The notes under the pieces: generated by a model
The model's database searches: none
Told to the model about the DNA's origin: nothing
Seen by the model: only the letters and a program-made list of their open reading frames with translations
Part shown: in pieces, positions 1-6,180 of the stretch
Layout: every line of letters starts with the position of its first letter
How positions within the stretch are numbered: position 1 is the first letter of the stretch
Made by a program: the position numbers and the translations under genes
DNA from: Candidatus Woesearchaeota archaeon
GTDB taxonomy: Archaea > Nanobdellota > Nanobdellia > Woesearchaeales > UBA10216
NCBI GenBank assembly: GCA_023269295.1
Contig: JAHFTU010000012.1
Location: forward strand, 5,094 to 13,071
Direction of reading: 5' to 3'
DNA: 7,978 nt

Positions 1-22
1 AGCAAAAAAGAGGCAATAGCAC

Positions 23-274
23 ATGAAGAAAAAACCAGCTAAAAAAACAGCCCAGAGGACAGCCTCGCAAAAGCCAGCGCCAAGTTCCTTTAACGTTGAG
101 CCGCTGCCAGCCACTTTCTCCCTAATCGGGATGCTGGGACTCATAATAACAACAGTGTTCACAGTCTCAGGAAGGGTGCCGCTCAGCTGGGGAGTGGCTT
201 TTGACCTTGTCTTCGCGCTAATGTTCGTAGCATCAATGATTTCAATCACGCCAAAATTCGCAGGGTGGGAATAA
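23..274 (+). CDS. Small two-helix membrane protein, unknown function
   Basis: An 83-residue protein that I do not recognise. Residues 1-20 are rich in Lys, Ala, Gln and Ser and would form a basic, disordered cytoplasmic tail. Two hydrophobic stretches follow, at about residues 30-49 and 55-75, separated by a short loop containing Arg51. They predict a helical hairpin in the membrane with a very short C-terminus. The ATG is preceded by AGAGG about 8 nt upstream, a plausible Shine-Dalgarno site, which suggests it is translated as a downstream cistron of a transcript entering from the left. It ends 44 nt before the protease gene on the same strand. No catalytic motif is visible. The reading frame looks real because of its coherent hydrophobic pattern and SD, but the function is open. 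Confidence 0.7.
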   Translation: MKKKPAKKTAQRTASQKPAPSSFNVEPLPATFSLIGMLGLIITTVFTVSGRVPLSWGVAFDLVFALMFVASMISITPKFAGWE

Positions 275-290
275 GCATCCAGTTCACAAA

Positions 291-300
291 CTTCTTAAAC
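291..300 (+). promoter_or_regulatory. Possible TATA box of the S16 protease gene
   Basis: CTTCTTAAAC is centred about 24-27 nt upstream of the GTG/ATG start at 319/322, the spacing expected for a leaderless archaeal transcript. The match to a TATA consensus is weak, and the gene could instead be co-transcribed with the small upstream gene. Confidence 0.3.
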
Positions 301-318
301 GCTATTTTGTTACCTTGA

Positions 319-2412
319 GTGATGAAAAATAAAAACCGCATACTGCTAATTCTCTCCCTGGCTGCCGCAATGCTTCTCGCAATTGCACTCACCATTCCAG
401 TTGCCACGGCAGCCGAGCAAAAGGAATACGGCCTCAAGCTGCTTGCAGTTTCTGACAGCGCAGAAGCTGGAGTAACGGCAAACCTGCAGCTGAGGACAGC
501 GCCAGGAACAGGAAACGTTTTCATAGAGGCAGAGCCAGTCACAAAGCTTGACACCAGAATATCCTTCAAGCTCGCAAAGGAGATTGCGTGCCAGAGCATG
601 CCAGCTGTTTCTGAAAAATGCGGCAGCCACGATTTCTTTTTCAGGATTGAGGCAAACGCCTCCCTCCTCGGCGGGCCAAGCGCAGGCGCAGCAGCCGCAG
701 CATTGACAATAGCAGCGCTTGATGATGCAAGCATAAACCAGTCAGTTGCGGTGACAGGCACAATAAACTCAGGAGGGCTCATTGGAGAAGTGGGCGGGCT
801 GAAGGAAAAGATTTACGCAGCAGCAAAAGGCGGCCTGTCAGAGGTTCTCATCCCGAGCGGCGAGCGCTACTACAGGACAGGAAGCAACAAAACAGCTGCA
901 TCTATTGACCTGGTTGAGTACGGCAAATCGCTTGGAGTTGAAGTGAAGGAAACAAGCAGCATACAGGACGTGCTCTTGCAGCTCACCGGGAAAAACTACT
1001 CTGCAGAGGAAAAAGCGCTTGAAATAGACCAGCACTACTCTGATGTCATGGACCAGCTTGCCCTGGAGATATGCGGCAGGAGCAAATTGCTTTCAGCAGA
1101 AGCATCAAATATTGACCTTGCAGAAGCTGCAGAAAAAATAAAACAAAAAGACAATTCCACACAGCAAGCCACGCCACAAACAGACCTGTCTGAAAACCTC
1201 AGGCAGGTGTTCGAGGCAGCAAAGAATTCAACTGCCGGCGGGCTTAATGAAAGAGAAAAAGGCAACCACTACTCTGCAGCAAGCATGTGCTTTGGCTCAA
1301 ACGTGAAGTACAGCTACCTTCTGCTGCTTGGCAAAACCCCCAGCTACCAGGAGGCACTGCTGCAAATAAACCAGACAGCCCAAGCTGCTGACACGTTTGA
1401 AAAAGGAATTCCTGAGACAAAAACTCTTGCTGGCATGCAGGCAAGAGGAAGCGTGATGGAAAGGCTTGATGACACTCGGCAACTGCTTGAACTGGGCGCC
1501 GAGGACCTGCGAAAAGGAAATTACAATGACGGAATATACAGGCTGGCATTCGCAAATGAAAGGTTGGGAAGCGCAAGCGCATGGGAAAAGTTTCTCACTT
1601 CATACCACGGAAGTGGCAAGGCGTCGCTGCCAGAAACTTCCTACAACAATGAATCGCTCAGGAACGGGTGCGTCACAAGGCTGCAGGAAGCAGATGAGCA
1701 CATGCAGTACCTTGACGTTTACCTCCCAGGAATACTCAACAACAAAGAAGAGCTAGGACCTGTTTACTCCTACCTCAGGCAGGGCGACTACAGCTCATGC
1801 ATATACAGGGCAAGCCTAGCCAAAGCAAAAGCAAACGCAATGCTCAGTGCCCTCAACGGAAACGAAAACCTGACAAAGCTCATAGGCCAAAAGCTGAAAG
1901 CAGCCAAAGAGAGCATAGCACGGCAAACAGGCAACGGAGAATTCCCGATAATAAGCTACAGCTACTATGAATACTCAAATTCACTCAAAGACACAGACCA
2001 GCCATCATCGCTGCTATTCTCAGAATACGCGCTTGAGCTCAGCAACCTGCAAGTATACCTAAACCACAATGCAAAAAAAGAGCCCTATGGCGCGATTGAA
2101 AGCAGCAGCCAGAATAAAACATGCGCACTCGCCGGCGCAGCCATGGGCTTCATAGCAGGATTGCTTGCTTTCATTACAGCAGCATCCCTGTCCAGAAAAT
2201 CCCGCAAAAAACTTCTCATCATGACCCCTTTGCGAAAGCGGTCCACAAGTCGGCTTGTACCGACTGTGCCCAGTCGACGGCTGTCGACTTGGAATCGGAA
2301 AACAAAAGGTTCAATCCAAAAAAAAGCGCATCAACCCATAACAATTGAAACAAGCAGGGAGTTAAACCCTTGGATAGCCCCGCGAGGAGCTATCCTGGGC
2401 AAAAAGAGGTGA
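319..2412 (+). CDS. Exported, membrane-anchored S16 (Lon-type) serine protease with repeat-derived C-terminal tail
   Basis: 697 residues. A signal peptide is seen: residues 1-7 are basic, 8-28 hydrophobic, with likely cleavage near Ala31/Ala32. The Lon proteolytic domain spans about 35-225, with catalytic Ser121 in GGPSAG and Lys164 in GGLKEK. The 43-residue spacing is the same as Ser679/Lys722 of E. coli Lon. There is no AAA+ ATPase domain, so it is a stand-alone protease resembling the archaeal secreted S16 group (COG1750-like, from memory). Residues ~230-600 are helical and contain loose repeats around GNHYSA (315), GNYNDGIY (400) and GDYSSCIY (489). Sequons such as N113, N140, N303, N351 and N517 fit an extracellular, N-glycosylated ectodomain. 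A membrane helix lies at 602-622, followed by RKSRKK, placing the C-terminus inside. From residue 635 (nt 2221) the frame runs through repeat element A; this tail is basic, uses CGN Arg codons where the body mostly uses AGG/AGA, and may not be ancestral. The start may be GTG 319 or ATG 322. Confidence 0.88.
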   Translation: MMKNKNRILLILSLAAAMLLAIALTIPVATAAEQKEYGLKLLAVSDSAEAGVTANLQLRTAPGTGNVFIEAEPVTKLDTRISFKLAKEIACQSMPAVSEKCGSHDFFFRIEANASLLGGPSAGAAAAALTIAALDDASINQSVAVTGTINSGGLIGEVGGLKEKIYAAAKGGLSEVLIPSGERYYRTGSNKTAASIDLVEYGKSLGVEVKETSSIQDVLLQLTGKNYSAEEKALEIDQHYSDVMDQLALEICGRSKLLSAEASNIDLAEAAEKIKQKDNSTQQATPQTDLSENLRQVFEAAKNSTAGGLNEREKGNHYSAASMCFGSNVKYSYLLLLGKTPSYQEALLQINQTAQAADTFEKGIPETKTLAGMQARGSVMERLDDTRQLLELGAEDLRKGNYNDGIYRLAFANERLGSASAWEKFLTSYHGSGKASLPETSYNNESLRNGCVTRLQEADEHMQYLDVYLPGILNNKEELGPVYSYLRQGDYSSCIYRASLAKAKANAMLSALNGNENLTKLIGQKLKAAKESIARQTGNGEFPIISYSYYEYSNSLKDTDQPSSLLFSEYALELSNLQVYLNHNAKKEPYGAIESSSQNKTCALAGAAMGFIAGLLAFITAASLSRKSRKKLLIMTPLRKRSTSRLVPTVPSRRLSTWNRKTKGSIQKKAHQPITIETSRELNPWIAPRGAILGKKR
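2221..2325 (+). repeat. Structured repeat element A (large form of TGACC/TCAATCC family)
   Basis: Begins ATGACCCCTTT and ends AAAGGTTCAATCCAAAA (2305-2321). These arms can pair imperfectly (TGA/TCA, CC/GG, TTT/AAA). Inside are a GC-GAAA-GC mini-hairpin (2232-2239) and a hairpin 2244-2268 with CAC/GTG closing pairs, a bulged A at 2247, stem AGTCGG/CCGACT and loop CTTGTA. A third hairpin, 2272-2289, has a 7-bp stem AGTCGAC/GTCGACT and loop GGCT, preceded by CCC that can partly pair with downstream GG. Element B has the same order of parts with different stem sequences. It overlaps the last codons of the protease frame. Function unknown. Confidence 0.7.
2346..2396 (+). other. Structured spacer between elements A and B, with GNRA-capped hairpin
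   Basis: Two further hairpins lie between the two elements. The first (about 2351-2371) pairs AGGG with CCCT, extended by CAA/TTG across a bulge. The second (2372-2395) pairs GGATAGC with GCTATCC, has one C.A mismatch, then CC/GG, and is closed by a GCGA tetraloop of the GNRA class. Stable hairpins with a GNRA loop suggest a folded RNA rather than ordinary coding sequence, although the protease frame stays open to 2412. Confidence 0.5.
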
Positions 2413-2414
2413 TC

Positions 2415-2528
2415 ATGACCTTTTTTGGCAAGCAAACACAAATCGAGAAACTCGATTGTGCCCCGTCGCAAAAGCGACGTGGGAAAGCTCAACCAAAAAA
2501 TCCACATTGGGAAAGGTTCAATCCAAAA
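2415..2528 (+). repeat. Structured repeat element B (large form of TGACC/TCAATCC family)
   Basis: Starts ATGACCTTTTTT and has two family 3' arms: AAAGCTCAACCAAAAA (2484-2499) and AAAGGTTCAATCCAAAA (2512-2528). The latter is a 17-nt exact match to element A, and the former a 16-nt exact match to the tRNA-Leu intron on the other strand. The core has a hairpin 2437-2460 (CAC/GTG, bulged A at 2440, stem AATCGAG/CTCGATT, loop AAA) and then 2461-2483 (CCC/GGG around GTCGC/GCGAC, loop AAAA). The architecture matches element A with different stem bases. The 5' TTTTTTGG can also pair with CCAAAAAA at 2493-2500, so alternative folds exist. It lies 2 nt after the protease stop codon and could act as a terminator, 3' stabiliser, mobile element or separate RNA. 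Confidence 0.7.
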
Positions 2529-2632
2529 CTATCATTATCTACTCTCTAGTGGTATAGCTACTATTTAAGCTTTTCTGTTGTTGAGTATACAAGAGTAGTA
2601 ACAACTGCCTGTTGACGAATCCTGCACTGGAT
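2529..2632 (+). other. AT-rich intergenic region with inverted repeats upstream of the Ncs2-like gene
   Basis: Together with elements A/B this is part of the gene-free stretch from 2413 to 2666. It contains TACTCT (2540-2545) with its complement AGAGTA (2592-2597), and GTTGTT (2577-2582) with AACAAC (2600-2605), which could nest into one stem. CTATTTAAGC (2561-2570) is a second TATA-like site that would start a transcript near 2590. No open frame here looks like a gene. Confidence 0.35.
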
Positions 2633-2644
2633 AGTTTAATAAAA
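2633..2644 (+). promoter_or_regulatory. TATA box for the Ncs2-like gene
   Basis: AGTTTAATAAAA is centred 28 nt upstream of the ATG at 2667, the spacing expected for an archaeal TATA box driving a leaderless or nearly leaderless mRNA. No convincing Shine-Dalgarno site precedes the ATG, which fits. Confidence 0.55.
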
Positions 2645-2666
2645 CAAGGCAATCTATGCAGCAACA

Positions 2667-3260
2667 ATGCTACCACAAACTGAACCAGCCAGCTGCAGCC
2701 GCTGCAGCAAAAACGATAGGCTGGAAGAGGCTGAATACTGCAGGCACTGCCTGGCTGAAGTTATTGAAAGGAGGGTCGGCAAAAAACTTGACACTTTAAG
2801 AGACCCGAAAGGCAGGTTAATCACGGGCAAAATACTAATAGCTTGTGCCGACAAAAACTCTCTTTCCTGCGCAGCTGCGGCTTACCTTGCCAAAAAGCTG
2901 TGCAAAAATAATGGATTAACTGCCAGAATCAAGAATGCCAAGGCAGTGATTGTGCCAAAATGCGCTGATGACATAGCAACAAACTTTCTTGAGGAATTCA
3001 CCAACAACGCCAACTTTTGCAAGAGCAGCAAAAAAAAAGTTAATTTCTCACTGCCACAAAAGCGTAAAGCTGGCGCAGTTAACATCTTCGGGTCAATAAC
3101 CGAGAAGGAGCTGGAGCTTTACGCATCCATAAAAAAGATTAAATATATGAAGGGCAAAAACAAGGATTTAAAGCAAAAGATACAAAAGCTTCAGGCAAGA
3201 TACCCAGGAACAATAGAGGCGCTTGCCCTGTCAGCAATGCACATCTCGGAAATTAAGTAA
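2667..3260 (+). CDS. Ncs2/CTU2-like tRNA 2-thiolation protein with degenerate PP-loop
   Basis: 197 residues. The N-terminus has a zinc-binding pattern, Cys10-x2-Cys13 and Cys25-x2-Cys28, followed by a basic EVIERRVGKKL helix, as in the N-terminal knuckle of TtuA/Ncs6 and CTU2/Ncs2 proteins. Next is a strand-loop-helix, GKILIACADKNSLS (54-67), where active ATP-pyrophosphatases have SGGxDS. The PP-loop glycines and Asp are missing, so it should not adenylate tRNA by itself. Near the C-terminus YPGT (179-182) recalls the PGT segment of this family. In eukaryotes Ncs2/CTU2 is the inactive partner of Ncs6/CTU1 in 2-thiolation of wobble uridine of Lys, Gln and Glu tRNAs; an analogous cytoplasmic role is inferred. 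It is much shorter than eukaryotic CTU2. No catalytic partner is in the window. The next gene starts 21 nt after its stop. Assignment is by motif memory, so moderate certainty. Confidence 0.6.
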   Translation: MLPQTEPASCSRCSKNDRLEEAEYCRHCLAEVIERRVGKKLDTLRDPKGRLITGKILIACADKNSLSCAAAAYLAKKLCKNNGLTARIKNAKAVIVPKCADDIATNFLEEFTNNANFCKSSKKKVNFSLPQKRKAGAVNIFGSITEKELELYASIKKIKYMKGKNKDLKQKIQKLQARYPGTIEALALSAMHISEIK

Positions 3261-3281
3261 TTGAATTTATTGAGGCTGAAA

Positions 3282-3518
3282 ATGGAGAAGACAACAAAAA
3301 GGAAGATTATTGCTTTTTTAGCTGGCTTGGCACTCGTTTCGTTTTTGACTGTGGTTGGCACAGTAGCTTTTTTCAATGAAGTGGCTCTTTTGGCTCTCGT
3401 AAGGAATATCTTAATCCTTGACATGGTGTTTGTTTTGCTATACGTTGCCTGGATAAAGCTGCACAAAGGCTATGAAACCATGTACAAGTCAGGGCTGGAG
3501 TTTGAGGAAGAGAAGTGA
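3282..3518 (+). CDS. Small two-helix membrane protein, unknown function
   Basis: 78 residues from the ATG at 3282, chosen over the in-frame TTG at 3261 because GAGG lies about 7 nt upstream of the ATG. The N-terminus is basic (KTTKRK), two hydrophobic helices span about 9-31 and 37-59, and the soluble C-terminal tail ends in acidic EFEEEK. The positive N-terminus and Lys/His residues after helix 2 put both ends in the cytoplasm. It follows the Ncs2-like gene by 21 nt, so the two are probably on one mRNA. A hairpin with a T-run follows at 3544-3562. No family recognised. The 17-18% acidic tail and short loop give no functional hint. Confidence 0.68.
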   Translation: MEKTTKRKIIAFLAGLALVSFLTVVGTVAFFNEVALLALVRNILILDMVFVLLYVAWIKLHKGYETMYKSGLEFEEEK

Positions 3519-3543
3519 CAAAATCCGGTTTCTAAGAAAGATT

Positions 3544-3562
3544 TCCGCTTTTCGGAGTTTTT
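3544..3562 (+). terminator. Possible hairpin/T-run terminator after the Ncs2-like operon
   Basis: TCCG-CTTTT-CGGA forms a short 4-bp hairpin followed by G and TTTTT. Archaeal RNA polymerase terminates mainly at T-runs, so the T-runs at 3549-3552 and 3558-3562 are the stronger part of the case. It lies about 25 nt after the stop of the small membrane protein gene. Confidence 0.45.
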
Positions 3563-3615
3563 AGCGAAACTTTTCCAAACAGTAGCATAAAAAATCCCTC
3601 ACTGCCGCATTTTTT

Positions 3616-3660
3616 CCTGAAATTCAGGGCTTAGGCATAAGAACAATGCCCGCTTTGGGC
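3616..3660 (+). promoter_or_regulatory. Two hairpins just upstream of the PLD-like gene
   Basis: CCTGA-AAT-TCAGG (3616-3628) and GCCC-GCTTT-GGGC (3648-3660) lie directly before the ATG at 3666. If transcribed, the second would sit 5 nt from the start codon and could limit ribosome access. A weak TATA-like GCATAAGAA (3634-3642) would place transcription start at the ATG and exclude both hairpins from the mRNA; CATAAAAAAT near 3590 would include them. No Shine-Dalgarno site is evident. Confidence 0.3.
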
Positions 3661-3665
3661 TTCTC

Positions 3666-4700
3666 ATGGCAAAAGCATTCACCCTGGCTGCTGTTATCGC
3701 CGCCTGCTTTTTTCTCTTGGTTGTTATTTACGGCTGTACACCACAAAAGCAGCCAGTGCCCCTAAAAGAGGACTTTTTCAACTACACGACCTATTTCTGC
3801 CCTGAGCAGGACTGCCTTCAGGCATTTGCCTCCCAATTGCGAAGCGCCAAAGCATCAGTCAACTGCGCACTTTACAGCATAGACAACACACTTTTGACTG
3901 AATTACACCCCTTTCACAATACCACTGCAAGAAACATCACAATAGAAATTGTTGTTGACAAAAACTCAAAAGTTGCCGAAAAATTCCTGCAAGGCAATTC
4001 CAAAAATGGCTTTGTCCTAAAGCACAACTCAAAGGGCATCATGCACAACAAGTACTGCGTAATTGATGATTCTGAAATAATAACCGGCTCCTTTAACCCG
4101 ACTGCCGCTGCAAAAAATGATTACAACGACATTCTTGTCATAAACTCAACAACATTGGCAGCTTTTTACAGCCAGAATTTTAACACGTTAAAAGAAAATT
4201 TACGGCAGCCACAGCCTCCTATTAAATACGCGCCCAAAACTGCCGCGCTTAACGACACAATACTTGAAGTGTATTTTTGCCCGCAAGACAACTGCGCAGA
4301 TGCTGTCATAAAAGTGCTGGAAAAAGCCAACACCAGCATAATTTTTGCTGCTTATTCCTTCACAAGCGCAGAGATAGCAAATGAGCTTATACTGAAAAGC
4401 CGCAATGGAGTGGCTGTTTTCGGAGTGATAGAGAAATCCACGACAGGCACCGCATATTCAAAGGATAAAGTCTTGGCTGCAAACGGCATCCATGTGCTGC
4501 TGGAAAGCTCAAAAAGGCTGATGCACCACAAGTTCTTCATCGTTGATAACACCACAATTATAACAGGAAGCTTCAACCCAACTGAAAATGCTGACCTTAG
4601 AAATGATGAGAATGCCATTATCATCGGGAATGCCGGCCTCGCAGAGAAATATGCCGAAGAGTTCAGCCGCATTATTGGCAACACACCTGCAGACAGCTAA
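3666..4700 (+). CDS. Exported phospholipase-D-fold enzyme with two HKD motifs, probable lipoprotein
   Basis: 344 residues. A hydrophobic N-terminus (5-22) ends in VIYGC, a lipobox-like site with Cys24 as the likely lipid anchor. The mature part is an internal duplication. Each half begins YFCP with a second Cys five residues after the first (Cys45/Cys50 and Cys205/Cys210), probably disulfides outside the cell. Each half has a full HKD motif: His127-Lys129-Asp134 with GSFN 141-144, and His287-Lys289-Asp294 with GSFN 301-304. Both active-site halves are present in one chain, as in two-lobed PLD enzymes, whereas the Nuc-type nuclease uses a dimer of single lobes. Many NxS/T sequons (N39, N85, N90, N160, N196, N222, N295) support surface exposure. 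The substrate is not readable: a phosphodiesterase acting on phospholipid or nucleic acid are both possible. It converges on RNase J with 41 nt between stops. Confidence 0.85.
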   Translation: MAKAFTLAAVIAACFFLLVVIYGCTPQKQPVPLKEDFFNYTTYFCPEQDCLQAFASQLRSAKASVNCALYSIDNTLLTELHPFHNTTARNITIEIVVDKNSKVAEKFLQGNSKNGFVLKHNSKGIMHNKYCVIDDSEIITGSFNPTAAAKNDYNDILVINSTTLAAFYSQNFNTLKENLRQPQPPIKYAPKTAALNDTILEVYFCPQDNCADAVIKVLEKANTSIIFAAYSFTSAEIANELILKSRNGVAVFGVIEKSTTGTAYSKDKVLAANGIHVLLESSKRLMHHKFFIVDNTTIITGSFNPTENADLRNDENAIIIGNAGLAEKYAEEFSRIIGNTPADS

Positions 4701-4741
4701 CACGGCAGCTGCCGCACTATCGCAACCGGAAAACAACGGGC

Positions 4742-6082
4742 TTATGAAAGAATAAGGCGCTGGCCGTCGTGGGCAATGTGGACGCTCTTGTGGTCATAGC
4801 CCAGCCCGGCAGCCATGTGCCGCACAGCCTCTTTCGACTTCCTCTCGCCGTGCGAAGGAATAATATGCTTCGGCTGCAACAGCTCAATCAGGTAGCGCAC
4901 GTCCTGGCCTGATGCATGGCCCGACTGGTGCACGTCCCTGAAAATCCTGACGTTTGTCCTCCTAAGCATAGCTTCCAGCCTTTCCCTATTCTTCCTATTT
5001 GTAGGCGTTGGTATAACCCTACATGAGAAAATTATGGCATCCTTAGGCCCAAGATTAAAATTAAGAAGCCCTGACGCAATCCTTGAAAGCACAGACTTAG
5101 GCTCGCCCTGGTGGCCAGTGCAAATGATAAGATATCTTTCCTTGCCATCGCGGTCAATCTGCCTGAGCTTGTTCCCGACCTTGGCAGAAAAGCGCACTAT
5201 GTCAGCCTTATCAGAAAAATTCACCAGCTTCAGTTCCTCGGCTGCTGTTATGTACTTTGACATGCTCCTACCCAGAACAACAACTCTCCTTCCCATCTTC
5301 TGGCCAAGCTCAATTATGCTCTTCAGCCTCGCAATGTGAGAAGAGAACGTAGTTACAATGATGCCGCGGCCGTTGTGGTTCTGGCTAAGCAAAACATCAG
5401 CCAGCATGTCCCTGGCAACTTTTTCCGAAGGCGTTTTTGCATCAATTGATGCGTTTGTGCTGTCAACAAAAACAGCAAGCACGCCCTCCCGGCCAAGCTC
5501 CTTAATGCGCTCGTAGTTCGGAGGCTTGCCAAGCGTAGGGGTATCATCGAGCTTGAAGTCATTGGCATACACAACAGCGCCTTGCGGTGTGTGGATGACG
5601 ACCATCGCTGTGTGAGGGGTAGAATGGGTAATGTTGACAAACTCAACCTGCAAATTCCTTGAGATGCTCACCCTGCCGTTCAGGTCAACAACCTTGAGCT
5701 TGTTCTTCAGCGGCAGCCCGCCATCAGTGATTATATGCTTAAGCACCTGAATTGTGTAAGGGGTTCCAAGCACAGGCGCATCATAATGGAAAGCAAGATA
5801 AGGGATTGCGCCAAGATGGTCAAGGTGCGCGTGGCTCGGAATTATCGCCTTGACCTTCCCCTGCCAATCCTTGATGAGCCCGTCATCAGGCACTGCCTTT
5901 GCCTTAATCAGCACGTCCCTGCCCAGCTTGACAACATGCTCCTCCTCATCCTCAGTGACCTTGATGTAATTCTCAAGGTGCAGCCCCATGTCGCAGATGA
6001 CTACCTCATCATCCACCTTAACCGCGACCATGTTCCTGCCAACTTCATCAAATCCAGAAACAGTGCAAATCTCAACAGCCAT
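4742..6082 (-). CDS. Archaeal RNase J (metallo-beta-lactamase/beta-CASP ribonuclease)
   Basis: 446 residues, close to the usual length of archaeal RNase J (about 450), which lacks the long C-terminal domain of bacterial forms. Metal site motifs are visible: HAHLDH at 84-89, further His residues in ITHSTPHT (151-158), Asp175 in YANDFKLD, and the beta-CASP region with TGHQGEP. Near the C-terminus are HQSGHASGQD and IIPSHGE, which supply the remaining metal ligands. Members of this family are 5'-3' exoribonucleases that prefer 5'-monophosphate RNA and act in cytoplasmic RNA decay and maturation; activity here is inferred. The start ATG follows a TATA-like box by ~39 nt, giving a ~14-nt leader. 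It is convergent with the PLD-like gene and divergent from the SGNH hydrolase gene. All key residues look intact. Confidence 0.93.
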   Translation of the reverse strand: MAVEICTVSGFDEVGRNMVAVKVDDEVVICDMGLHLENYIKVTEDEEEHVVKLGRDVLIKAKAVPDDGLIKDWQGKVKAIIPSHAHLDHLGAIPYLAFHYDAPVLGTPYTIQVLKHIITDGGLPLKNKLKVVDLNGRVSISRNLQVEFVNITHSTPHTAMVVIHTPQGAVVYANDFKLDDTPTLGKPPNYERIKELGREGVLAVFVDSTNASIDAKTPSEKVARDMLADVLLSQNHNGRGIIVTTFSSHIARLKSIIELGQKMGRRVVVLGRSMSKYITAAEELKLVNFSDKADIVRFSAKVGNKLRQIDRDGKERYLIICTGHQGEPKSVLSRIASGLLNFNLGPKDAIIFSCRVIPTPTNRKNRERLEAMLRRTNVRIFRDVHQSGHASGQDVRYLIELLQPKHIIPSHGERKSKEAVRHMAAGLGYDHKSVHIAHDGQRLILS

Positions 6083-6116
6083 TTTTACTAACAGTCCTTT
6101 GCCTCAGCAGCAGCTT

Positions 6117-6126
6117 GTTTTAATAC
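6117..6126 (-). promoter_or_regulatory. TATA box for RNase J
   Basis: Read on the minus strand this is GTATTAAAAC, centred about 39 nt upstream of the RNase J ATG. Transcription would begin around 6096, leaving a leader of roughly 14 nt with no strong Shine-Dalgarno motif next to the start. Confidence 0.45.
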
Positions 6127-6146
6127 TTTTCGCTACCAACACCGGA

Positions 6147-6160
6147 ATTATTTAAATATG
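6147..6160 (+). promoter_or_regulatory. TATA box for the SGNH hydrolase gene
   Basis: ATTATTTAAATATG, with the core ATTTAAAT, is centred about 27 nt upstream of the GTG start at 6181. The spacing predicts a leaderless mRNA starting at or next to the GTG, and supports that start codon. The core is palindromic, but the minus-strand gene has its own nearer TATA box. Confidence 0.65.
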
Positions 6161-6180
6161 ACCTTGCCAAATCACGCCCT

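Noticed and set aside
1..22. End of an upstream gene (for example a frame stopping at TAG 17-19)
   Set aside because: Two frames close within the first 45 nt, so the few codons available cannot decide between them.
246..782. Long minus-strand open frame inside the protease gene
   Set aside because: It is the shadow of a clear plus-strand S16 domain with catalytic residues; no start signal or recognisable motif supports it.
2121..2348. Second plus-strand frame over the protease 3' end, considered as a frameshifted true C-terminus
   Set aside because: It would replace a good membrane helix with a His/Arg-rich sequence and gives no family-like ending, so a frameshift is not supported.
2305..2528. 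GGTTCAATCC in elements A and B as a tRNA T-arm or polymerase III B box
   Set aside because: It is one base short of GGTTCRANYCC, has no 5-bp T-stem and no acceptor or anticodon arm nearby; archaeal transcription does not use B boxes.
2221..2528. CRISPR array
   Set aside because: Only two large copies with degenerate cores and no regular repeat-spacer spacing.
4703..4714. Palindrome CGGCAGCTGCCG between convergent PLD and RNase J genes
   Set aside because: A 12-bp perfect palindrome without a T-run; may be a weak hairpin, but there is no basis to call a terminator or binding site.
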